From Pseudomonas sp. SG20056 (lineage in GTDB: Bacteria; Pseudomonadota; Gammaproteobacteria; Pseudomonadales; Pseudomonadaceae): 64,000 nucleotides of DNA. Position numbers and translations under genes: made by a program. The stretch is from positions 124,001 to 188,000 of the forward strand of contig NZ_CP134499.1 of assembly GCF_031764535.1 (NCBI RefSeq). The letters run 5' to 3'. Below, piece after piece: positions 8,431-18,900 of the stretch (its first letter is position 1; every line of letters starts with the position of its first letter). The notes under the pieces are model-generated. The model saw only the letters and a list, made by a program, of their open reading frames with translations. It ran no database searches and had not been told where the DNA came from.

Positions 8431-10299
8431 ATGACCGATGATGCCCAGCGCTGGAAAAGCAAGTACCTGGAAAGCCTGGAACAGCAAGAGAAACTCGAAC
8501 GCAGCTGGGATGCCCGACTCGACCTGCTAAGACGCGGCTTGGTGCGCAGCTCGCTGGCTGCTGAAGGCAGTGACAAGTCGGTTGACCAGTGCATGCAGGA
8601 GCTGCGCGATATTCTGCGTCGCGACGATATCGATAGCGGTCTTTCGGCGCTGATACCGCGCCTGGAAAAGGCCGTGCTGGACTCGGAAAAGCGCCGGCAG
8701 GATCGCGTCGAGCAGAACATCTCTGGGGTCACCAGCCTGACCGATCAACTGCTTGCTCTGGAGCCGCCGCGCGAGGTGCGCAAGGCGCTCAAGCAATTTG
8801 CCAAACGCATTGAGGAACGTGCCAGCCAGCCGCGCGAGCTGCCGGCGCTGCTCAGTGAATTAAGTAGTCTGCAACAGCAAGCCCTGGCGGCGCTTGAGGC
8901 TGAACCCAGCCAGGCACGTCCGGGTTTTCTCCAGCGTCTGTTTGGCGGCAAGGAGGCTGCGAGTGGCAGCCCTGAGCCGGGCGAGCCGGTTTCGGCCGAA
9001 ATGCTGCAACCAGCCACGTCTGCCCCAACTGTTATCGCTCAACCTGAAACCGCGCCACAGATTGCTGAAGTTTCGATAAGTCCGAGCAGTGCGGCGCCTG
9101 TGCCCGTAGCCGCTGCCACGCCATCCATCGAGCCAGAGCTGCAGCCGGCAGCGGCGACAGCAGTGCCCCGCCCCGTACTGGCGCCTGAAGCTGCTGCGTC
9201 AATCCAGGGCTCGGGAGATCCCGCCTACGCCCTGCCAGAGATACCCGAGCCGGGTTATAGCGCGGTTGCCCCGCATATCGGCGATAGTCTGATGGGGCTG
9301 CTCGATGAGCTGGAGTTGCCGGAGCGCCATCAGCCCCAGGGCGAGGCGTTGCGTCAACGCGTGCAGGGTGGCCTGAACTGGTATGAGCTGGTGTCGGTGC
9401 TGGATGATCTAGCGGTGCTGGTGCTGGCCGTTACCGACAGCGGTCAGCGCGAGTTTGCCAGTTACCTGAAGCAGCTCAACGAACGCCTGGCGTCGTTTCT
9501 TACCACCCTCAGCGAGGCCCATGAGGGCTATAGCGAATCGGTAGAAAGCGCGCGGACCTTTAATCAGGAATTGCGCGACCAGGTCAGTGGTCTGCAGGCC
9601 AGCGTGCAGGATGCGATTGATCTGCCGACCCTCAAGCAATCACTGGAGGCGCGCCTGGAGGGTTTGCTCAGCACGGTCAGCGAGCACCAGAAGCACCGTG
9701 ACGGCCACGAGGAAGAAGTGGCGCAGCGCCTGCAAAGCTTGACCCAGAAGGTCGCGGAGATGGAGCAGGAAGCGCAGAGTTTCCGCGATAACCTCGAAGA
9801 GCAGCGCCAGAAGGCCCTGATCGACCCACTGACCGGCCTGCCCAATCGTGCGGGCTGGACTGAACGCCTGGAGCTGGAGATGGCGCGCTGGAAGCGCTAC
9901 GGCGGTGAGTTGCTGCTGGCGGTGCTGGATATCGATCACTTCAAGCGGATCAATGACGGCTACGGCCACCTGGCCGGTGACAAGGTGTTGAAGATCATTG
10001 CCGGCGAGCTGGCCAAACGTTTGCGCAAGACTGACTTTATTGCCCGTTTTGGTGGTGAGGAATTTGTTCTGCTGATTCCTTCGACGCCCCTTGAGGGGGG
10101 GCGTCAGCTGCTGCAGACCTTGCTTGATGGTGTCGAGCAGTGCCCGTTTCACTTTCGCGGTGAGCGCGTGACCATCACCCTGTCGGCTGGCCTGACCGCC
10201 TTTGTTGGTGATGAGGGCAGCGACAAGGTGTTCGAGCGTGCCGATCAGGCGCTGTATCGTGCCAAGAGCGGCGGCCGCAATCGGGTCGAGCTGAGCTAG
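8431..10299 (+). CDS. dgcH: Diguanylate cyclase with GGEEF domain (DgcH-like)
   Basis: A 622-residue cytoplasmic protein. No membrane segments are seen. The N-terminal half is helical, with a coiled-coil-rich region before and after an Ala/Pro-rich linker (about residues 180-270); a second helical region (about 290-455) leads into a C-terminal GGDEF domain beginning [12 protein letters not shown]. The catalytic loop is RFGGEEF, a fully active variant, and RKTD five residues before it is an intact inhibitory I-site, so product feedback is expected. The locus equals PA5487 (DgcH) in P. aeruginosa, a constitutive c-di-GMP source; the name is by synteny. Confidence 0.88.
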   Translation: MTDDAQRWKSKYLESLEQQEKLERSWDARLDLLRRGLVRSSLAAEGSDKSVDQCMQELRDILRRDDIDSGLSALIPRLEKAVLDSEKRRQDRVEQNISGVTSLTDQLLALEPPREVRKALKQFAKRIEERASQPRELPALLSELSSLQQQALAALEAEPSQARPGFLQRLFGGKEAASGSPEPGEPVSAEMLQPATSAPTVIAQPETAPQIAEVSISPSSAAPVPVAAATPSIEPELQPAAATAVPRPVLAPEAAASIQGSGDPAYALPEIPEPGYSAVAPHIGDSLMGLLDELELPERHQPQGEALRQRVQGGLNWYELVSVLDDLAVLVLAVTDSGQREFASYLKQLNERLASFLTTLSEAHEGYSESVESARTFNQELRDQVSGLQASVQDAIDLPTLKQSLEARLEGLLSTVSEHQKHRDGHEEEVAQRLQSLTQKVAEMEQEAQSFRDNLEEQRQKALIDPLTGLPNRAGWTERLELEMARWKRYGGELLLAVLDIDHFKRINDGYGHLAGDKVLKIIAGELAKRLRKTDFIARFGGEEFVLLIPSTPLEGGRQLLQTLLDGVEQCPFHFRGERVTITLSAGLTAFVGDEGSDKVFERADQALYRAKSGGRNRVELS

Positions 10300-10305
10300 C
10301 TCGGC

Positions 10306-11724
10306 TCAGGCCACTGCATGCAGGTAGGGCGTCCAGCTCTCTGGAATGCTGTTCAGTTGCGGGTAACCGAGAGTACGCAGATGCCCGCCCGCGAGCAGAA
10401 AGGGCGTATGCCGCAGCGCTTGTGGCACATCACGCAGCTCCGGTAGCCAGAGGCTGACGTACTGCGCCTCGGGGTCGTATTCACGGGCCTGGCGCAGGGC
10501 ATTGAACACCCGGTTGTGCCGTGGGTCGTTGCCTACGCCAGCCAGGTAAGCCCAGTTGCCCCAGTTGCTAGCCGGGTCGTAATCAATCAGATGCTCTTCG
10601 AACCAGGCCGCACCATGGCGCCAGTCCTGTTGCAGATCATTGATCAGGTAGCTGGCGACCACCTGCCTGCCGCGGTTGGACATAAATCCGGTAGCAGCCA
10701 GTTCGCGCATATTGGCATCCACCAGCGGCATTCCGGTGCGCCCGCGTGACCAATCCTGAAAGCGTTGATCCAGTTGCTGCGGCGCGCGTTCGGTGGCCTT
10801 CAGGCCGCCGGCCTTGAACAGTGCGCTGCCGTGGCGAAGCAGGGTCCAGCGGAAGAAATCACGCCAGAGCATTTCCACCCACAACCACTGGGTCGAGTCG
10901 TTGCGTTTGTACTGTGCCTCGTGGCGGCGTAGCTCGGCCACCACGCGCCGCGCGGACAGGCTGCCGTTGGCCAGCCAGGGCGAGAATTTCGATGAGTATT
11001 CGCTGCCGATCATGCCGTTGCGGGTGTCCTTGTACTGCCGCACGCCCTGGGTTTTCCACAGGTAGTCACGCAGCCGACCCAGCGCAGCAGGTTCGCCACC
11101 GGAGAATGGAAAGGCACTGGCCGGCACGCTGAGCGGTTCGCCCAGGCCCAGTTGTGACAGCGTCGGCAACGGTTGCATCAGCGCCAGTGCGCCATCCGGC
11201 AGCACTGGTAGACGATCCGGTGCATGGCGTGGCTGGAACACCTGCAGGCGTTCTTCCACCAGGCTACGAAAGCGGCTGAATACATGCGGCAGTTGCTCGA
11301 TGCTGAACGGCAGTTCATCCGGGCGCAGCAGATTGTTGGCTGGCGCCTGTTGCAGGGGAATATCACCGAGGCGCCGAGCTACACGGGCCACCTGGGCGCG
11401 TTCATCGGGAGCGATTTCTTCCAGGGTCAGCACCTGGTTGAGGTTGAACTGGGTGACCAGTTGAGCAATTGCCTGTTCCGCCGAGCCGATCACCACCAGC
11501 AAGTGCGAGCCGCGCTGGCGCAATTCACCTTCCAGCGCCAACAGGCTTTCCAGCAGGAAGCGCGCGCGGTGTACGCCCATGCGGCGCATGCCGAATTCGT
11601 TGAGCTGCAGCAGCGCAGGGTCCAGTACATACACCGGCAGCAGGCATTCGGCCGTCAGGCCCGCCTGCAGGGCGGGGTGGTCATCAAGGCGTAAATCCTG
11701 TTTGAACCACAGTAGTGCGCGCAT
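10306..11724 (-). CDS. phr: Deoxyribodipyrimidine photolyase
   Basis: A 472-residue class I cyclobutane-dimer photolyase that repairs UV lesions using blue light. The N-terminal antenna domain begins MRALLWFKQDLRLDDHPAL; the C-terminal FAD domain shows EYSSKFSPWLANGSLS, LWVEMLWRDFFRW, TGFMSNRGRQ and the DYDPASNWGNW stretch containing a conserved Trp. The start has TAGGAG 9 bases upstream. A long palindrome lies 27 bp before the start codon. It is convergent with the diguanylate cyclase gene, only 6 bp apart. In many Pseudomonas phr sits beside a MerR regulator at another locus; no such regulator is here. Confidence 0.94.
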   Translation of the reverse strand: MRALLWFKQDLRLDDHPALQAGLTAECLLPVYVLDPALLQLNEFGMRRMGVHRARFLLESLLALEGELRQRGSHLLVVIGSAEQAIAQLVTQFNLNQVLTLEEIAPDERAQVARVARRLGDIPLQQAPANNLLRPDELPFSIEQLPHVFSRFRSLVEERLQVFQPRHAPDRLPVLPDGALALMQPLPTLSQLGLGEPLSVPASAFPFSGGEPAALGRLRDYLWKTQGVRQYKDTRNGMIGSEYSSKFSPWLANGSLSARRVVAELRRHEAQYKRNDSTQWLWVEMLWRDFFRWTLLRHGSALFKAGGLKATERAPQQLDQRFQDWSRGRTGMPLVDANMRELAATGFMSNRGRQVVASYLINDLQQDWRHGAAWFEEHLIDYDPASNWGNWAYLAGVGNDPRHNRVFNALRQAREYDPEAQYVSLWLPELRDVPQALRHTPFLLAGGHLRTLGYPQLNSIPESWTPYLHAVA

Positions 11725-11750
11725 GGTGCTGATCTCCTAATCGATACAGA

Positions 11751-11781
11751 AGCTGTACAAAAATTCCATATTTGTACAGCT
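11751..11781. promoter_or_regulatory. Palindromic operator upstream of phr
   Basis: An 11-bp half-site AGCTGTACAAA and its perfect inverse TTTGTACAGCT flank 9 bases. The inner TGTACA units are 13 bp apart. This resembles operators of LitR/CarH-like MerR regulators that give light-induced expression of photolyase genes in Pseudomonas (TGTACA-type repeats, reported spacing about 12). It lies in the phr promoter region and 124 bp upstream of the divergent marC gene. Confidence 0.65.
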
Positions 11782-11904
11782 GTTAGTCTAGCAGCGCCAA
11801 TTCGGTCTTGCCCAGGCAATAGACCAGCGTGGTTGTTCTGCCGGATCAAAGGCGTTTTCTACTGCCAGAGGCACTAAACTCTGCCGATCTGTTGAGGAGT
11901 AGCT

Positions 11905-12498
11905 ATGGATATTTTCGGCATCGCCGCGTTGATCTTTCTGGTCACCGACCCCTTCGGCAATATCGCCATCTTTATCGCCGCACTGAAGAACGTGCCGGCC
12001 AAGCGTCGCCTGTGGGTTGCCGCGCGTGAGCTGGTGTTTGCTCTGGCACTGTTGCTGCTGTTTCTTACCTTTGGTGACAAAGTGCTCAGCGCCCTGGGCC
12101 TGTCGCGGGAGGCAACTGCGATTGCCGGCGGTATCATCCTGTTCGTGATCGCCATGCGCCTGATCTTCCCCGGCCCGCAAGGGGTGTTGGGTGATGTGCC
12201 GGATGGCGAGCCGATGCTGGTGCCATTGGCTACCCCAGCGGTGGCCGGCCCCTCAGCCCTGGCGGTGTTGATGACCTTGCGCAATACCCACGATGGGCCG
12301 CTCTGGGAACTCTATGCTGCCGTGTTCCTGGCCTGGGCGGCGACCGCATTTATTCTGTTGCAGGCCTCGTTGCTGCAGCGGTTTCTCGGACCTCGCGGGT
12401 TGACCGCAGTGGAGCGGCTGATGGGCATGCTGTTGATCATGCTCAGCGTCGATATGCTGCTGGATAACCTGCAAAGCGTGTTGCATATCAGCCCATGA
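11905..12498 (+). CDS. MarC/YhgN family inner-membrane protein
   Basis: A 197-residue protein with about six predicted membrane helices, starting IFGIAALIFLVTDPFGNIAI; the DPFGN and later ATPAVAGPSALA stretches are the repeated family signatures of the UPF0056 (MarC) group. Function is unsettled: the family was once linked to multiple antibiotic resistance, but that has not held up. It has a GAGGAG ribosome-binding site. The stop overlaps the start of the amidase gene by 4 bp, so the two are translationally coupled, as in P. aeruginosa (PA5486-PA5485). Confidence 0.87.
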   Translation: MDIFGIAALIFLVTDPFGNIAIFIAALKNVPAKRRLWVAARELVFALALLLLFLTFGDKVLSALGLSREATAIAGGIILFVIAMRLIFPGPQGVLGDVPDGEPMLVPLATPAVAGPSALAVLMTLRNTHDGPLWELYAAVFLAWAATAFILLQASLLQRFLGPRGLTAVERLMGMLLIMLSVDMLLDNLQSVLHISP

Positions 12499-13271
12499 AA
12501 GTTCTTTGCCTCAGTTTTTTACTTCTAGCGCTGGCCGGTTGCAGCAGCGGTTTACGCATCGACGACAGCCATACCGCCACTGGGCAGAACAGCCGCGTGC
12601 AGTACATCGTGCTGCACTACACCTCCACCGACATGGCGCGCTCGCTGCAATTGCTGACCGAGACCGACGTCAGCAGCCATTACCTGATCGGCGAAGCCCC
12701 GCCGACCATCTACCGCCTGGTCGATGAAAACCGTCGTGCCTGGCATGCCGGTGACAGCCAGTGGCAGGGACGTACCTGGCTTAATGGCACCACGATAGGC
12801 ATCGAATTGGTTAACCAGGGCTTCTATGACACCCCCGCAGGCCGCTACTGGCAGCCGTTTGCCCCAGCGCAGATCGAGGCACTGATTGTGCTGCTCAAAG
12901 ACATCATGCAGCGCCACCAGCTGCCGCCCGGCAGCATCCTGGCGCACAGCGATGTCGCGCCGCAGCGCAAGGTTGATCCCGGCCCGCTGTTCCCCTGGAA
13001 GCGTCTGGCTGACGCTGGCCTGATGCCTTGGCCGGATGCCACCGAGGTGGCGCGCGAGCAGGCACTGTTCAATGCCAGCCTGCCGAGCGTGCAGTGGTTC
13101 CAGGAGCAATTGATGCGACAGGGTTATGCCGTGCCGCTGCACGGTGAGCTGGATCAGGCCACGCGCAATGTCATCGCGGCTTTTCAGATGAAATACCGCC
13201 CGGCCCGCTATGACGGCGAACCGGATGCCCAGACGGCGGCGCTGCTGGTGGTACTGGCCGCAATGCTCTAA
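12495..13271 (+). CDS. ampDh2: Lipoprotein N-acetylmuramoyl-L-alanine amidase AmpDh2
   Basis: A 258-residue lipoprotein: the signal peptide ends with the lipobox LALAGCSS, placing it at the outer membrane facing the periplasm. The Amidase_2 domain shows zinc ligands in VLHYTS, ILAHSD and the following KVDPGPLF, plus the substrate residues around WHAGDS and IGIELVN. A C-terminal peptidoglycan-binding domain spans residues about 190-255. AmpDh2 cleaves anhydro-muropeptides and contributes with AmpD to control of ampC. It ends at a strong terminator. In PAO1 kinB follows directly; here two genes intervene. Confidence 0.9.
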   Translation: MKVLCLSFLLLALAGCSSGLRIDDSHTATGQNSRVQYIVLHYTSTDMARSLQLLTETDVSSHYLIGEAPPTIYRLVDENRRAWHAGDSQWQGRTWLNGTTIGIELVNQGFYDTPAGRYWQPFAPAQIEALIVLLKDIMQRHQLPPGSILAHSDVAPQRKVDPGPLFPWKRLADAGLMPWPDATEVAREQALFNASLPSVQWFQEQLMRQGYAVPLHGELDQATRNVIAAFQMKYRPARYDGEPDAQTAALLVVLAAML

Positions 13272-13300
13272 ACCGAGGCCTGCAGCGTTGGTAATAAACA

Positions 13301-13334
13301 ACCGCCGAAACAACGTATGTTTCGGCGGTTTTTT
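13301..13334 (+). terminator. Terminator after ampDh2
   Basis: An 11-bp stem ACCGCCGAAAC (13301-13311) / GTTTCGGCGGT (13319-13329) with a 7-base loop and a T6 tail. It is a classical intrinsic terminator, 30 bp after the stop. Confidence 0.93.
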
Positions 13335-13479
13335 ATGTGCGCATGTTCGTTTCTAGACTGTGTATTCGAGAATCGTTCTGGCGATGCTCTTTTGTCTGAA
13401 AATGTATACAAAGTTGTAGCCAAGACGCTTTTTGTTTGTCTACATTGCTCGCACAAGAACAAACAGCGAGTACCCCAGC

Positions 13480-14964
13480 ATGACGACTTCACCTGTTACG
13501 CCGTCTTCCGCACAGCGCCCGGAAGACGAAAACCTTGGTATCGGTGCCAACCTCGCCTATGGCCTGCAACATGTACTGACCATGTATGGCGGCATCGTTG
13601 CGGTGCCCCTGATCATTGGTCAGGCCGCCGGTCTGTCACCCGCCGATATCGGCTTGCTGATTGCCGCCTCGCTGTTTGCCGGCGGCCTGGCGACCTTGCT
13701 GCAAACCCTCGGGCTTCCGTTCTTCGGCTCACAGCTGCCGCTGGTACAAGGTGTGTCCTTTGCCGGGGTGGCGACCATGATTGCGATCCTCGGCAGTGAC
13801 GGTGCCGGCGGTCTGCCGGCGGTGTTCGGCGCGGTGATCGCGGCCTCGATTATCGGGCTGTTGATCACCCCGGTATTCTCGCGAATCACCAAATTCTTCC
13901 CGCCGCTGGTCAATGGCATTGTCATCACCGTCATCGGCCTGACCCTGATGCCGGTGGCGGCGCGCTGGGCCATGGGCGGCAACAGCGCCGCGGCGGATTT
14001 CGGCAGCATGGCCAATATCGGCCTGGCCGCGCTGACCCTGGTCACCGTGCTGCTGTTGAGCAAACTGGGCAGTTCGAGCATCTCGCGCCTGTCGATCCTG
14101 CTGGCCATGGTCATCGGCACCCTGGTAGCCGTGGCCCTGGGCATGGCGGATTTTTCCAAGGTGACTGAGGGGCCGATGGTGGCAATGCCCAGCCCGTTCC
14201 ATTTCGGCATGCCGACCTTCCACGTCGCGGCCATTATTTCGATGCTGATCGTGATCATCGTCACCCTGGTGGAAACCTCGGCGGACATCCTCGCGGTCGG
14301 TGACATCATCGAAACCAAGGTCGACTCCAAACGCCTGGGCAATGGTCTGCGTGCGGACATGATCTCCAGCGTGTTTGCGCCGATCTTCGGCTCCTTCACC
14401 CAGAGCGCCTTTGCCCAGAACGTCGGCCTGGTGGCCGTGACCGGGGTGAAGAGCCGCTATGTGGTGGCCTCGGCCGGTCTGATTCTGGTGACCCTCGGCC
14501 TGCTGCCGGTGATGGGCCGTCTGGTTGCTGCCGTGCCCACGGCGGTGCTCGGCGGTGCGGGCGTGGTGCTGTTCGGCACCGTGGCGGCCAGCGGCATTCG
14601 CACCCTGTCCAAGGTGGATTACCGCAACAATATGAACCTGATCATCGTCGCCACTTCGATCGGTTTCGGCATGATCCCGATTGCTGCGCCGACCTTCTAT
14701 CACCAATTCCCGGCCTGGTTCGAGACCATTTTCCATTCGGGTATCAGCTCGGCGGCGATCATGGCGATTCTGCTCAACCTGGCCTTCAACCACTTCAAGA
14801 CGGGTAACTCGGACCAGCAGTCGGTATTCGTTGCCGGCCACGAGCGCACCCTGCGTTACCAGGACATTGCCGCACTCAACGATGGTGATTACTTCAAGGG
14901 CGGCAAGCTGTTCGACGCCGAGGGCAAGGAAGTGCCGCTGATCAAGGAAGCGTCAGGGCACTAG
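13480..14964 (+). CDS. NCS2 nucleobase:cation symporter (uracil/xanthine/urate permease)
   Basis: A 494-residue inner-membrane protein with 12-14 hydrophobic segments. It starts its membrane domain with GANLAYGLQHVLTMYGGIVAVPLIIG-type sequence and carries the NCS2 signatures QSAFAQNVG and LVETSADILAVGDI. The QNVG motif and overall sequence fit the xanthine/uric-acid branch better than UraA, but substrate cannot be fixed by eye. ATG 13480 is preferred over an in-frame ATG at 13432, which would add 16 polar residues. The AT-rich leader contains TGTATACA near 13402. In PAO1 ampDh2 adjoins kinB, so this gene is an insertion relative to that order. Confidence 0.88.
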   Translation: MTTSPVTPSSAQRPEDENLGIGANLAYGLQHVLTMYGGIVAVPLIIGQAAGLSPADIGLLIAASLFAGGLATLLQTLGLPFFGSQLPLVQGVSFAGVATMIAILGSDGAGGLPAVFGAVIAASIIGLLITPVFSRITKFFPPLVNGIVITVIGLTLMPVAARWAMGGNSAAADFGSMANIGLAALTLVTVLLLSKLGSSSISRLSILLAMVIGTLVAVALGMADFSKVTEGPMVAMPSPFHFGMPTFHVAAIISMLIVIIVTLVETSADILAVGDIIETKVDSKRLGNGLRADMISSVFAPIFGSFTQSAFAQNVGLVAVTGVKSRYVVASAGLILVTLGLLPVMGRLVAAVPTAVLGGAGVVLFGTVAASGIRTLSKVDYRNNMNLIIVATSIGFGMIPIAAPTFYHQFPAWFETIFHSGISSAAIMAILLNLAFNHFKTGNSDQQSVFVAGHERTLRYQDIAALNDGDYFKGGKLFDAEGKEVPLIKEASGH

Positions 14965-14984
14965 CCGGGCTGGTCACCACGTCA

Positions 14985-15389
14985 TTAACGCGGCGTGGTG
15001 GCGATCAGGCGTGAGTCGGCCAGGGCGGCCGTGCGGTGTTCGGTGGCCGCGCGGTACTCCGGGTCGGCCAGCATGCTGAGAAAGGCCGCCTTGGAGGGGT
15101 AGCGCACCAATAGCAGCTCATCCCACTGCTCATCGGCCGGGGCAATCAGGGCCGCCTGCGCGGCGGCCATGACCTGCACCTCGCCGCCCACACCACGAAC
15201 TTTACGCAGCGCCGTCTGGCTGTAGCGTGCATAGGCTTCGCGGCCGCTGCAGGGGGGGTGGCTGCTGCCGCTGGCATAGCTGGCCAGGGCCTGAAAGCGC
15301 AGCAGGTTGAGCATCAGCAGCGGTGTGTCATCCGCTACCTTGGCGGTGAATGCAGCCAGTTGGTCAGGACTGGGGTTGATGCTGGGCAT
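14985..15389 (-). CDS. DUF1330 family protein
   Basis: A 134-residue cytoplasmic protein of the ferredoxin-like dimeric alpha-beta barrel type. The family pattern is visible as PLLMLNLLRFQ, GREAYARYS and the C-terminal LLVRYPSKAAFLSMLADPEYRAATEHR. No enzyme activity is assigned. ATG at 15389 is chosen because the GAGGAG ribosome-binding site lies 8 bases upstream; the longer frame to 15446 lacks one. It is convergent with the permease and lies before kinB on the same strand as kinB. Confidence 0.8.
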   Translation of the reverse strand: MPSINPSPDQLAAFTAKVADDTPLLMLNLLRFQALASYASGSSHPPCSGREAYARYSQTALRKVRGVGGEVQVMAAAQAALIAPADEQWDELLLVRYPSKAAFLSMLADPEYRAATEHRTAALADSRLIATTPR

Positions 15390-15523
15390 GGCGGCGCTCC
15401 TCGTGAGTGGAACCCCCAGTGTCGGCATGCAGTGCTCAACAGGCAATCTGCATCAGCCTGGCTGATTGCATGCAATCGATGCGTTAGAGCCTGTGTTTAA
15501 CCCAGCCGCTTGTGAGCAGATTT

Positions 15524-17295
15524 TTATACTGGCAGCGCCACATAAAACTGCGCACCTTGCCCTGCGCGTGAATGCACGCCGATCTGTCCGCCATGCAGCT
15601 GGATGATTTCCTTGCACAGCGCCAGGCCGAGGCCGGCGCCGCCTTTCTTGCGGCTGACCTGCACGAAGGGCTCGAAGATTCGCGCCTGCTGGCGATAGGG
15701 AATGCCCTCGCCGTTATCTTCCACACTGAGCACCACCCGATCATCCTGCTGCCGTGCCTGCAGGCGGATATGCCCGCCAGGGTGGCTGTGGCGCAGGGCG
15801 TTGCCAATCAGGTTGTCGAGCACCCGCTCGATCTGCAGCGGGTCGATCTGCACGTCCGGCAGTTCGCCGTGCACTTCACAAGCCATGCTGATCTGCAGGT
15901 CGGCGGCCTGGGCGGTAAAGCGTTGCTGGGTCTGTTGCAGCAGCGTGCCGAGGGCGCAGGCAGAGAGCTCCAGCGCCTGCAGGCCATTCTGGTAGCGCGA
16001 GAAATTCAGCAGGTCGTTGATCAGGCGCAGCAGGCGATGCATTTCCTCATCCACGGTAGTGAGCAGGTCGGCCTCACGGGATTCTGCGGCAAACTGCAGG
16101 CGCTCCTGCAGCAGGCCGAACGCCATCAGCATGCCGGTCACCGGTGTGCGCAGTTCGTGCGAGGCGCGCAGCACAAACTCGCTGCGCACCCGTTCGAAGG
16201 CGCGCTGCTCGGTGACATCGCGCAGCACCATCACCGCGCACATAAAGCGCCCTTCACTGTGATGGACGCCAGACAGGCTGTAAGCCAGCACACGCTGCTC
16301 GCCATCGACCTCGGTCTGCACATCGTCCAGTACCTCATCCAGGCTTTCGCCTTGCAGCACCTTGTGCAACTGCTCGGCCAGATCGGCGCGATTCAGGGCC
16401 ACGTCGAGGGTCTGCCCGAGCTGCTCGGCACCCCAGCCCAGCTGGCGCAGGGCCACCGGATTGACGTGCTCGACCCGGCCGGCGCAATCGAAGATCAGCA
16501 GGCCGTCATCGATGCTGTCGAGCACCGCCTGCAGGCGTTGCTGCTCGGCCTGCAGGGCTTCGACATCACTGTTCTTGAACTCGCGCAGGGCCTCGGCCAT
16601 CAGGCCGAAACGCTGGCTCAGGGCGGACATTTCTGCCACCGGGGTCAACGGCAGGGTGACCTGAAAATCGCCCTGGCCGATCTGATCGGCGGCCCGCGCC
16701 AATGCCTCGATGGGCCGGCCGAAGCGCTGGGCGATGTTGTGCGCGGTGACAAAGCCGATCACCAGCACCGCCAGACAGATCATGCCGAGCAGGCCGGCGA
16801 TCAACCAGGCGCGCTCGCGTGCGCGGGCTTCTTCGTATGCGGCGGCGTCGACGTAGCGCGTTTGTACCGCATTGATGCGGTCACGCAGGGCTTCGATGGC
16901 GCGACCGAAGCTGTCATTGCGCAGCAACTCGCGGCGCACCGTCAGGGGTTTGGCCAGCAGGTCATCGAAGTTGGCGTAGGCGCGTTCGATCTCGGCTACC
17001 GCCTGACGGTCGCTGTCATCGGTGGCGCTTGCGGCGGCGCGCTGTAGCCAGAGCTTGAATTGCTCATCAGAGGCTTTCAGTGCCTCACGGTCGAGGTCCT
17101 CGGCGAGCAGCAAAATCACCTGTTTGCCGAGCTCCTGACGCAGGCCCAGGCTGGCATCGATGATCTGCAGGTTGCGGGTCATCGCCTGGCTCTGCACCTG
17201 GGTCAGTTGCAGCACGCTGAACATCCCCAGCAGCAGCCCGACGATGGCCACAGTGAGCAGCGCGCTGCTGCTGATAAACAGCCGGCTGCGCAAGT

Positions 17296-17299
<4 letters not shown>
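15524..17299 (-). CDS. kinB: Sensor histidine kinase KinB
   Basis: A 591-residue inner-membrane kinase, partner of AlgB. Membrane helices at about residues 10-32 and 165-187 enclose a helical periplasmic sensor domain; then HAMP, a PAS domain (about 255-365), HisKA with phospho-acceptor His381 in ASHELRTP, and a catalytic domain with NLIGNALRHS, DNGEGIP and GGAGLGLAL boxes. In P. aeruginosa KinB acts largely as an AlgB phosphatase and represses alginate production and controls virulence. The start overlaps the algB stop by 4 bp, so the pair is translationally coupled. Length matches the orthologue closely. Confidence 0.93.
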
Positions 17300-18648
<1,349 letters not shown>

Positions 18649-18710
18649 AGCCATCTCCTTCTTGTCTCGCACACAGTCATTGCGTGCACAGGGTTAGTCC
18701 GCGGCACGTC

Positions 18711-18723
18711 GTGCAAGTTGCAC
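18711..18723. promoter_or_regulatory. Palindrome in the algB-BON intergenic region, candidate activator site
   Basis: GTGCAAGTTGCAC is a perfect 6+1+6 palindrome. A related direct repeat TGCAAGCTGCAAGC follows at 18743-18756. The palindrome is about 130 bp upstream of the start predicted from the sigma54 promoter at 18821, the usual range for NtrC-family enhancer sites. It also lies in the algB leader, so it may act on both genes. The binding protein is not known. Confidence 0.4.
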
Positions 18724-18820
18724 GGCTGTTCTGCGGTGATCATGCAAGCTGCAAGCTTTTCGCGTGCGGCAATCAATATTAAGTGACTGATTTATATAAG
18801 TTTATTGAGATATGAAAAGC

Positions 18821-18835
18821 TGGCATGCGGCTTGC
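18821..18835 (+). promoter_or_regulatory. Sigma54 promoter of the BON-domain gene
   Basis: TGGCATGCGGCTTGC has GG at 18822-18823 and GC at 18834-18835 with exactly 10 bases between, and matches TGGCAC-N5-TTGC at all but one position. Transcription is expected near 18846, about 55 nt before the ATG at 18901. AT-rich DNA just upstream (TTTATATAAGTTTATTGAG) could bind IHF. Confidence 0.8.
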
Positions 18836-18900
18836 GATCTATCAGTAACGACGGCGACAAACGGCCGTCTGCTTGATCGTTATCCATTGGAGGAACTGCC

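Noticed and set aside
15572..17047. 491-codon frame antisense to kinB
   Set aside because: Composition typical of antisense of a G+C-rich gene (His/Gln-rich); kinB motifs are complete on the other strand.
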